From NCBI GenBank assembly GCA_023548195.1, contig JAJHZJ010000575.1:871454-935453 (forward strand): a stretch of 64,000 nucleotides of DNA, given 5' to 3'. Below, in pieces: positions 55,651-64,000 of the stretch. Numbering within the stretch: the stretch's first letter is position 1; each line of letters opens with the position of its first letter. The notes beneath the pieces are model-generated. The model was not told the DNA's origin and ran no database searches. It was given only the letters and a program-made list of their open reading frames with translations. The translations under genes and the position numbers were made by a program. This DNA comes from Bettongia penicillata ogilbyi (Eukaryota; Chordata; Mammalia; Diprotodontia; Potoroidae).

Positions 55651-55884
55651 AGATTACAGATTTTAATCTTTACCACCTTTTTCAATGAGGCTTCCATGTT
55701 TGATCATATCCTGAGGAAGGTTAGAATACTCTACGACTGAACAAGTTGAGAACTATTACAAAAACTCATACCTAAGGCTTAGTTTGGTGAAATAATTATG
55801 GAATTATAATTTGAGTCTTGTTCACCCACTTCCCATCTGCTGCCCTGAGGCTGCATTCTAAGCAGTTGAGTTGAGAGATGAAAA

Positions 55885-56005
55885 GTATGAACTCTTCATA
55901 GATGGATCATATTTGCTTGAAACAGTATGGGTTGCCAAGCCATTATCTTCAAGGACAAACATATTCATGAATTGGTAGCGTTCTCAGTTATCCTGCCTAA
56001 TTAAG
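55885..56005 (+). pseudogene. Possible endogenous retrovirus pol (RNase H) scrap
   Basis: A short plus-strand stretch encodes LFIDGSYL, which resembles the metal-binding DGS start of retroviral RNase H. After a frameshift, the next residues fit the following strand of the same domain. Stops and frameshifts follow at once. No LTR or other retroviral gene is recognisable within several kb, so this is either a tiny old scrap or a chance match. Confidence 0.25.
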
Positions 56006-56427
56006 GGACGCAGGTGAGGACAAGTCTCTCAGAATAAAGGATCTTTTCTCACTACTCCACCAGTCATTCAGGGCATTCAGATTGGAAGTTCTATTTAGAG
56101 CAGGCTTGACAAATTAAAACATCTGAATAGGGACATCTGCAGATAGAACCTTGTTCAGTGACTGTGTTATCAGATGAGTGGGAGAGCTGGGGTTATAACA
56201 AATGCAGTCAATATTGCAAGAAAGACTTGTGTAGGTAGTTCCTGTATTGAATTTTATTGGACAGAAAATTGCAAAGTATTTCACCACAAGTTGCAAGGTA
56301 AATGTTAGACTACACCTGTAACACCCAGCAGGTATTTTCATTATAAAACTGAGGAGTCATGGAAAGAAGGCAATAATTGGCAGTTTGAAAAATAAGCCAC
56401 CAGCTTCAAAGTAACATAAAATGCTTT

Positions 56428-56431
56428 CTTC

Positions 56432-56490
<59 letters not shown>

Positions 56491-56492
56491 TT

Positions 56493-56568
<76 letters not shown>

Positions 56569-56675
56569 TTTCTTTCTTCCTTCCTTCCTTTCTGCCTTCC
56601 TTTCTGCCTTCCTTCCTGCCTTCCTTCCTTCCTTCCTTCCTTTCTTCCTTCCTTCTTTCTTTCTTTCTTTCCTTT

Positions 56676-56753
<78 letters not shown>

Positions 56754-56774
56754 TTCCTTCCTTCCTTCCTTCCT

Positions 56775-56806
<32 letters not shown>

Positions 56807-56835
56807 TCCTCCTTTCTTTCCTCTTTTCTTTCTCT
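56428..56835. repeat. (CTTT)n/(CCTT)n long polypyrimidine array
   Basis: About 400 bases of almost pure CTTT with CCTT and CTGCC variants in the centre (56,578-56,660). The strand asymmetry is complete: C+T on the plus strand, G+A on the minus strand. Long open frames on both strands (lysine/glutamate/arginine on one, serine/phenylalanine/leucine on the other) are by-products. It lies just beyond the 3' end of the nucleolin retrocopy. Confidence 0.98.
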
Positions 56836-56892
56836 CTCATTCCTTTCGATTTTCTTTCCTTCTTTGAATCTTTCCATTTTTCTTTCTTTTTT

Positions 56893-59411
56893 CCAGGGTT
56901 AGGCCCCTTTTAATGTGTCCTAAGACAGGCTGTTAAAGCAGGAACTATGAGAAAATATTTGACTTTTTTTCTTCACAGCCAAAAAGGGGATAAAAATGAA
57001 GCGAAAAAACCACTACAGGTATTTGTAGGGAAAAAATGGTTTTTGTACTTGATGTATGACATTACAAACTCAAGACAAATCAATGACAAAAAGGTGACCT
57101 CCCAAAGCTACCATCTACCATCTCTACAAAAACTTTGTATGGAACATCATTCCAGTCAAACTCAGGTTATCCAGGCTTGCCCAAGATGCCTGTGGGCTAC
57201 ATGTCTGCCTTGGAATGTCTTCACAAGGCTTTATCGGTGATTAGAGGGGGATAAAACCCCCAGAGTTCATTCACATGGCAGAGGAAAAGAAAAAGGAGGA
57301 AGCTATTCAAACTTTGTCTTTTTTCCTTATGGTTTATTGTCACCTCCTCCACCTCCAACACCTCCTAGGAAACCACCCTGCCCTCCAAAGCCCCCTCAGC
57401 CTCCTCTACAGCCTCCTTGGCCCCAAAGCCTCCCTAGCCACTGCCATTGCCCCCTCAGCTGCCCCCTCAACCTCCAAATCCCCTAGACTTGGCCCAGTCC
57501 AGGGTTACTTTGTTTCTATCATTCCCCCCCGGCCTCTTTTGCAACTTTGTCATCTTCCTCTTTGTGAAGTGCACAAAACCAAACCCTTTCGAAGACCCCA
57601 TCACTCTGTCTGTGACTATCCTGGTGCCTATAGAGCCTTGAAATGAATCTTTCAATGTGTCTTCCATCGTGTTTTCAAATAGACCTTTGACTAACAAGAT
57701 TTTGTAGGACTGATTCCTCAGGGCTGCATTGGCAGCTTTCTGTCCCTTCAGCTTCAGTGGATGGCTTTGCCTTCAATCTCTATATTGTCACAAGAATTCA
57801 AAGCCTCTTCCACGTCTTCCAAGGAGTAAAATTCAATGAACTCATAACCTTTGGGTCTGCCTCGGTCGTTCTGGAGCAAGCTGAAGGACAAGGCCTTCTC
57901 AAACACTTTCTGCAGGTTCTCCTCCATGGCACTGTAGGCCAGGGTATCCAGCAGCAGGGTCTTGGAGTCTGACAGCTGACTGTTGCTCCCACCCCAGGAA
58001 TTATTCTTCCCTCTGGAATTCTTCTGCCCTTGGTTCTTCTCCCTTATGTAGTACAAAATGAGCACTCATCAATCTCAGTGCTCTGTTTCTGTTCCAAGGC
58101 CTTGTCCACATCAACTGCAGTCTTAAACTCAACATAGGCAGTTCCTTCAGGGGTCCCATCCTTGGTGCACACCAGTCTGACCTCAATAGCATCTTCAAAT
58201 ACCACCTTAAACTCTTCTTGAGTTACTTTACAGGGCAGATTCTGGACCGTGAGCATTCTTGAATCTTACTCTTTCTTGTTGTCTTTTGCTTTTTCCAGCT
58301 TAATTTCAGAATCAAGCACTTTGGAGACACTGAGTTTCAGAGTTTTTCCATGTTTTCAGCAGATTCAAATTCTGTGTGGCCAAACTTCCTGGTGGCACCA
58401 GTGTGAACATCCACAATGGTGAGGTCCTTTTTGGCAAAGAAGTCAGTGAGAACAGTTTTGAGCTTGGTAGTGCTTTTGTTGAAGTTCAGAGATTGAAACA
58501 TGTATATGCTTCAGCATCCAGTTTCTGTGCCTTGGCCTCAGGGGCCTTCTGTTTGCCCATTTCCTTTTTTCCTCTTGCCAGGTGCTTCTTTTGCATCCTC
58601 CTCTTCTTCCTCATCATCCTCATCATCTTCCTCTTCCTCATTTTCCTCTTTCTCCTCTGATCCCTTGGCCTTTCCAGGTTTCCATGCAGCAGCTTTCAAG
58701 GTAGCAGCCTTCCCCTTGTCAATTGTGATGTCTATGACTTCTTCGGAGTCATCCTCTACTTCTTCATCATCATCACTGTCCTCCTCATCTATTTCATCCT
58801 CCTTATCCTCAGCGTCTTGTTTGGAGGAAGTGGTTCCCATCTTTGTGGCTTTGGGAAGTTCAAATTCGTCATCCTCCTCATCTTCACTATCCTTCTTCTT
58901 GGTGTTCTTTCTATTCTTTACCACTTTGGTTGGGACCAGTGCTGCTTTTGCCGGGGTGAAGGCTGGCTTAGCTGGAGTGGCTGCCTTCTTGTCTGGTGTG
59001 ATGTTGGCTTTGGGAGGGATGGCCACCTTCTCGGTGGGGGCTGGAGTGGCCGCCTTCTTATCAGGAGTCACAGCTGCTTTCTTGGCTGGCATAGTGGCAA
59101 CAACATAGTGGTTGGTGCTACCTTCTTTGCTGCTATGGCCACAGCTTTTTTGACCTTCTTATGAGATACTACAACCTCTTCTCCACTGCTTTCTTCATCT
59201 TCTAACATGTTCTTATCTTCACTGTCTTCTACCTCCTTTGGGGGAGGAGTCATTTTTTTGGCTCAGTTTGATTTTTAGCATCCTTCCCTAACTTCACCTT
59301 TGTGGTGGTGCATGAGTAGTGTATGGGGGGTGAAAACCTGTTGACCAAGGCCTAGAGGGCAGGAGTCCATCCACAAGCAACCATTTGCTGGCCAAGACTG
59401 AGATGAAAGAC
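56893..59411 (-). pseudogene. NCL: Processed pseudogene of nucleolin, full length
   Basis: An intronless copy of nucleolin mRNA; nucleolin is the nucleolar RNA-binding protein of rRNA synthesis and pre-rRNA processing. In order on the minus strand: a 5' UTR starting 'ctttcatctcagtctt' (to 59,301), the mutated start, the KK/TP basic repeats and acidic tracts (58,540-59,297), RRM1 (about 58,300-58,500), RRM2 (LPCKVTQEEFK, 58,060-58,256), RRM3 (KGYEFIEF, 57,754-57,990), RRM4 (GSSKGFGFVHF, NKVTLDWAK, 57,470-57,697), the RGG tail (57,330-57,480), TAG at 57,303-57,305, and a 3' UTR to 56,893 with ATTAAA at 56,909-56,914. Defects: ATG to AAG at 59,298-59,300, frameshifts near 59,100 and 58,567, loss of the RNP2 part of RRM1 with a stop, indels between RRM2 and RRM3, and a deletion in RRM4. 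All four RRMs follow each other without introns. Confidence 0.95.
56909..56914 (-). terminator. Polyadenylation signal ATTAAA of the nucleolin copy
   Basis: Minus strand ATTAAA lies about 15 bases before the start of an A-rich tail (56,876-56,893), as expected for an mRNA-derived 3' end. Confidence 0.75.
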
Positions 59412-59559
59412 CTCTTTTTTTCTTTCAATCTTTCTTCCTCTAGGTAAACCTTATGAGCATTAATTTTTTTTAAAAAAGCTATCACATAAAATCACAGATT
59501 CTCTAAGTGGGCAGGGACCTCATCAGCCATGCAGTCCAATCTGTGTTATAAAAGAAATT

Positions 59560-59965
59560 GCTTCACCGACATGTCTTATAGGTGCTCATCTAGCCTTTGC
59601 TCAAAGACTGGCAACATTCACGATGATTCCCAAGGCCACTCATTCTGCTTACTATTTTTTTTTAGGAATTTCTACTTTACATTGAAGCCAAATTGGTCTC
59701 ATTGAAATGTCTACCCATTTATTTTTGGTTCTTCCTTTGTGATGAAAAGAATAAATGTGGTTGCTTTTCCATATTGCAGTCCTTCAAATATGTAAAGACA
59801 CCTCTTACCTTAAAGGATTTTTTCAGGCTAATTTACCCCTTTCCTTCAACCAATTCTCACCATGTCATGATCCTGAGGCAGTCTACCACCCTGGCTGTCA
59901 TCCTCATAGCTTCATGTTCTTCTTTGTTAAATGCTGTTTTACTATCTTCCTTTTCTTTACTAAAA
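59560..59965 (-). mobile_element. L3/CR1 LINE 3' end, minus strand
   Basis: Plus-strand words in reversed L3/CR1 order: 'tctagcctttgctcaaagac', 'cactcattctgcttac', 'gtccttcaaatatgtaaaga', 'caggctaatttacccctttc', 'cttcaaccaattctcaccat', 'ccaccctggctgtcatcctc'. Forward relative at 42,835-43,360. It sits just upstream of the nucleolin copy's 5' end. Confidence 0.7.
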
Positions 59966-60827
59966 GTACCCTTTTTATATTTAAGATTGTTTCTTAAAAT
60001 CCTTCCTTCCTAATCCCTGTATTTTGCCCAGCTAATTTATAGCTGAAATAGAGGTGAAGAGGGGATGATGAGAACTGATTGCTCCCACAAGGCTGATGGA
60101 GTGAACACAGAGATAGATTTGATATCAAGGAGAAAAATTCCCCAAGAAGGAGATATTGAAAGCTTTGTCAAAGCAGTTAACTGCTGTTAAGCATGATTTT
60201 CTTACTTTCAATAAACAGGACCACTCTGACTGGTCACCAAGGCTTCTAAGCCAATCATTAACACTGACAAATCCAGAGAAGTGACCGGAGTGAAATAACA
60301 TTGATGGTGGAAGGGGTCAGTTATTTCCTCTTTAGGTGTCTCCTGATAGAGAAAATGCATTCGAGGTGCAGAACGAGATGTTTGGGGACATGACAGACAT
60401 GAGCTTTGTTCACTTGGTCATAGAGAGTGACAATGAATGATGTTCTTTTCTTTTAGTTTTGTCCATTTGTTTTTGCCAACTGGTGAGAAGTGGAAGAGGA
60501 AAAACAAACTTGTTCATTGGAAAAAATAAATTTAATAAAAAACTTTGGGTCTATAGAAAGCATCACAGAAAAAAAGAAAATAAGTGAACAAATATGGTAA
60601 AATTATAATGCTTTAATTCTTTGGAATGGTTAGAGAAAGGAGATGGGTATCTCAGTTAACTGATTTTCTTTGTTATAAACAATAAGGCTATTTGAATTTT
60701 TCTTCCTTAATAGGTTTGACTTGCTTGAGAACATCGACTATTGATTTTTTTTATCCCCTGTAGACAGTGAACATGAATAAGCCAAAGTCATGCCATCGTG
60801 AAATTTAGGGACTTGTATCTCTGAAAA
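59966..60827. other. Unique sequence
   Basis: Nothing recognised. Confidence 0.35.
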
Positions 60828-61085
60828 CAGAGCAGCTAGGTGATGCAATGGATAGGAGTTGAAGCCTGAAATCAGGAAGGTTCGTTTTCCTGAGTTCAAA
60901 TCTGGTCTCAGACACTAGCTATGTGACCCTGGGCAAATCACTTTAACTTGTTTTCTCAGTTGCTTTATTTGTAAAATAAACTGAAGGAGGAAGTGGCAAA
61001 CCACTCCACTATTTCTACCAAGAAAAAAACCTCAAATGGGGTTTTGAAGACTTGCACATGACTGAAATGACTGAGTAACCACAAA
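60828..61085 (+). mobile_element. tRNA-derived SINE (MAR1/WSINE-like), full length
   Basis: 'gcagctaggtgatgcaatgg' A-box region, B-box GTTCAAATC at 60,894-60,902, 'gaccctgggcaaatcacttt', 'gtggcaaaccactccactat' and the end 'gactgaaatgactgagtaac'. Confidence 0.85.
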
Positions 61086-61245
61086 CATGTCTGGAACTTA
61101 CTTCACAACCACAAATCCTTAATCTAGTAATTATCTCATCTGCCCCCCCCAAAAAAAAAGTCAGGTCTTTTCTAAAGACTTCATGAATATTTGATGTAAT
61201 GGAAAGCATTCTGAAGTGGTGAAAGGAACCTGAGTGACCCGTATA

Positions 61246-61274
61246 GCTAGTATATATAGTATATATATATATAC

Positions 61275-61323
<49 letters not shown>

Positions 61324-61327
61324 GCTA

Positions 61328-61368
<41 letters not shown>
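61246..61368. repeat. TA-TG-TA composite array with duplicated flank
   Basis: A central (TG)n of about 16 units lies between TA runs. The sequence 'atagctagtatatata' occurs on both sides (about 61,242 and 61,321), so the array is bounded by direct repeats. Confidence 0.9.
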
Positions 61369-61369
<1 letters not shown>

Positions 61370-61711
61370 ATATAATACAATATAATGGGATAGACTACAT
61401 GACCTCTGAGGTTCTTCTCATGTCAAAATCCAGGATCACCAAGCAACAAAACTAAAGGTGGATTTCATATGCTAATTTCATATGTTGATAATCTAAAGGA
61501 GCTGTGATATCATCAATGCACTTATGTCCTCCAACTATACAGATCATAAGCCTTCTATGTTTGCTAAATCAAAGATATGAGGTCCATCCTCCACTCATAC
61601 TGGGTAGGGGCCTCACTTAAGCACTTTTGATCTTGTGTTAATTTGAATGTTGTATATCAGTTGACTATCTGTTATGTAGCCATCCCATCTTCTTAACACA
61701 TTTCTTTAAAG
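61369..61711. other. Unique sequence
   Basis: Nothing recognised. Confidence 0.35.
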
Positions 61712-61716
61712 ACATC

Positions 61717-62202
61717 TGTGATGGTAATTTTAATGGAAAATCTTTCCTTTGGTTAATAAACCCATGTGACCAACTTAAGTCATATGGAAACCTAAGTCAC
61801 CTGTTGTGGGAAGAGATTACTGAATGACTGGAACAGGAAGAGACAGAGCTAGAACAGAACTGAGGGGAAGTTGGTGAGAGAGCAGTTAGAGCTGAAGGAT
61901 GCAAGCAAGCTTGCAGTTGGCTGTGAGTGCAAAAAGGGCATTTTGTTTAAGGGAGCCTGTTTGTGATTTTTTTAAGGACCTGTTTTGTGAGAAGCTGAGT
62001 AGGGGGAAGACTTGAGGGCGGTGTTGTTCTTTGCATCGTTATTATGTATAGATTTTTGTTGCTGTGATGGATTTGACTTTCTGGTGTCTGAATAAGTGTT
62101 TTGGTTCTGTCTTCCATGTGGAGTCTGTGCTATTTCATTATTCAGAACTGCACCACAATATTCCTGGCCACCATGGGAGCTGTGTGTCTGGTTGGCACTA
62201 CA
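61717..62202 (+). mobile_element. Solo LTR of an endogenous retrovirus
   Basis: A 486-bp unit that starts TGTGATGG and ends CACTACA, the TG...CA form of retroviral LTRs, with a perfect 5-bp duplication 'acatc' at 61,712-61,716 and 62,203-62,207. The interior has the 'gggaagagattactgaatga' and 'tgtctgaataagtgttttgg' words, the latter a degraded AATAAA-type signal, which I remember from marsupial ERV LTRs and which suggests plus orientation. No internal retroviral gene adjoins it, so it is a solo LTR left by recombination between two LTRs. The duplication length points to an ERV1- or ERVL-type integrase. Confidence 0.82.
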
Positions 62203-62404
62203 ACATCTAGGTATAAAATTTCATAAATCTACAAGAAAAAAGGAAACAAGAATTCAAATAAAAATCAAGTCTGGGAGTGGAAGAGAGTAGAGGATATTCA
62301 GAGACATAGTACGTTAAGTCAGGGCTTGTTAAAATAATCAGGTTACAATATTCATGCAAATGTGAATATGCTTTTGGATCTATTATTGTTATGATATTAG
62401 TTTA

Positions 62405-62640
62405 TCAATAATAGCTGATATTGATATAGTACTTTGATGATTGTAAAGAACTTGGCACGTGTTATCTCCTTTGATTTTTGTAACACTCCTGTTGAGTAGG
62501 GGACATATAATATCATTTCCATATTATAGATAAGAAAACTAAGGTTCTGGGGTTGGGGTATGCCCTTGTCACATGCCGTCAGTGTGTTGCATCAGTTTTC
62601 ATGCACAGTAGTGCTTAATAAATGTTACTTATTCTAAATT
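62405..62640 (-). repeat. MIR SINE with L2-like end
   Basis: 'tggcacgtgttatctccttt', 'catttccatattatagataa' and 'gaaaactaaggttctgg' form a reversed MIR. The last 40 bases ('cacagtagtgcttaataaat') look like an L2 3' terminus in forward orientation. Confidence 0.55.
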
Positions 62641-63504
62641 CATCATTTTTTCAGCTATGCTAGAGGCTAAATGTAAACTTATACCTCTAACTAAAGCAAG
62701 AATTCCTTTTGCTTAAGATTCCTGGAGTACAGAGTAGAAATTTTCAGAAATTTGGAGGGAAATATTGGATAAAAAGTTAAATGACACTTTCATCCTAACC
62801 TTCACAGTCAAAATGAGAATGTTACTCTACCTGAATGGACTAGCTCAACCTGCAAAATGGTCTTCTTTCTAGTAATAGGCCATCTAAAGGCTTTCAAAAT
62901 GATTTCTGAAATAGGTTGTGTTTGTTGCAGTGGTTGTAGTTCTTGCTGAGGTTATTGTTGCATGCTCTATGCATTTTTATTGTTGGTAGAGTTTATGTTT
63001 TACTATTGTTTTAGATGGAAAGGTTAGAAAAACAATTTTGGAGAACAAGTTTTCTGATTATCTCTTCCTTGCCCTTTTGTGTCCATTAATAGTAGGATTG
63101 ATAGCAGGTTCTGTTCTCTGATGTTTCCAGTAACCTGGAGATATTTGTTAAATGGAGTTTTACTTCATCATCAAAACCTTCAGCTAACATCTATTGAGCC
63201 TCTGGTATGAGTAGAAAGAACAAGAATTCTGGAGTTAGAGAAATGGTTTTCAAATTCTGCCTTTTGCTTACTGTATTGTGTTATCATAGGTACATATATC
63301 TGACCTTTACTGTCACTTTCATCTTGAAACCTGTGAGTTTATGGCCCTAGGATCCATTATAACAAAAGTTGCCAACATGAGAACAAATGTCTCTGCTGAA
63401 AGAAACTCCCTGGGTGTTATATAGGACACATGGGAAAAATACCTATGGTCAAACACCAAGTTCTGAAAACTCTCATGGGGGCTTCTGTCCTAGGATATTC
63501 TAAT
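62641..63504. other. Unique sequence
   Basis: No gene recognised. Confidence 0.35.
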
Positions 63505-63755
63505 CAACTAGAGTAAGGGTTCTTTACCTGGGGTCCATAGACCCCCAAGGAGTCTGTGGAGAGATTTCAGAATATCCATCAACTTAAATTAGGGGAGGAA
63601 ACTACATCTTTATTGTCATAATAATTGGTTTCCTTGTAATTCTATTTCATTTTATAAATTTAAAAAAAAAATTCTAAGAAGGAAGCCAGAACCTTCATGA
63701 GACTGCCAAAGAGATCCATGAGCAAAACAAGTTTCTGAAAAACTATGCTAGAAGA
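63505..63755 (+). repeat. Dispersed repeat starting 'aagggttctttacctggggt'
   Basis: 'ggtccatagacccccaagga', 'attggtttccttgtaattct' and 'gactgccaaagagatccatg' fit a known mammalian repeat pattern; related to 55,290-55,650. A DNA-transposon origin is possible. Confidence 0.45.
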
Positions 63756-64000
63756 AGGGAAGACGTCTGCGGTGCCTACAGCAAAGTCCAGTTAGGTCAA
63801 GTATCTAGTAGGTGACATAGTATGAGAAGTGGGGGGAGTTCCTTTGAAGACTTCTGAACTGTGCCTTACAGAGATAAGCAGAATGTGGAAATCACTAACT
63901 AATGGAAGGAGAAAAGACTAAAGTTGACCTGGGAGTCTTTTCTTACCACCCACTCACAATGTGCTGACAATTAACAAGTAGCAGTGAGGGTCCATTTGAG
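63756..64000. other. Unique sequence
   Basis: Nothing recognised. Confidence 0.35.

Noticed and set aside
56341..56877. Open frames of 144-178 codons in the tetranucleotide array
   Set aside because: They translate simple repeats (K/E/R on one strand, S/F/L on the other) and appear in several frames at once.
58500..59164. Plus-strand ORFs of 115 and 202 codons
   Set aside because: They are the antisense of the acidic and basic tracts of the nucleolin pseudogene on the minus strand.
61015..61455. ORFs of 73-121 codons around the TA/TG array
   Set aside because: Microsatellite translations extended into the neighbouring SINE.

Overview
The window reads as vertebrate nuclear DNA, most likely from a marsupial. 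It is AT-rich, has no intact host gene that I can recognise, and is built from layers of interspersed repeats. The case for a marsupial rests on the mix of elements: LINE-1-type ORF1 in ORF2-less (HAL1, 'half-L1') elements, an RTE-clade reverse transcriptase with a zinc-finger-like C-terminus, tRNA-derived SINEs of the MAR1/WSINE type, and many old MIR, L2 and L3/CR1 fragments. The species cannot be read from the sequence. Family names come from recalled consensus features, not from a database search.

Layout. 1-12,200 is mostly unique AT-rich sequence with MIR, one SINE, an L3/CR1 piece and a long L2 fragment. 12,180-14,610 holds a minus-strand L1 fragment and then a minus-strand RTE fragment with its tetranucleotide tail. 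17,127-20,027 is a full-length minus-strand HAL1 (copy 1). 20,030-31,500 has SINEs, MIR, L2 and some unrecognised ORFs. 31,540-34,830 is an L1 3' end (plus) split by a second full-length HAL1 (copy 2, minus). 35,925-37,541 is a pile-up of L1 3' end, truncated HAL1 3' end and a SINE. 43,481-46,155 is a third, older full-length HAL1 (copy 3, plus). 48,190-49,790 is an L2 broken by a triplet array and a MIR. 56,428-56,835 is a long tetranucleotide array. 56,893-59,411 is a full-length processed pseudogene of nucleolin (minus). 61,717-62,202 is a solo LTR with a perfect 5-bp target duplication.

How the pieces relate. No operon or pathway is present. The functional logic is retrotransposition: LINE machinery encoded elsewhere would have copied the HAL1 elements, the SINEs and the nucleolin mRNA into this region, leaving tails and target-site duplications that can still be read at several joints. 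ORF1 is broken in all three HAL1 copies, and the nucleolin copy has lost its start codon and reading frame. I found no evidence for a new coding system. The most useful observations are the nested insertions, the repeated ORF2-less HAL1 structure, the full-length nucleolin retrocopy and a few ORFs I could not identify.
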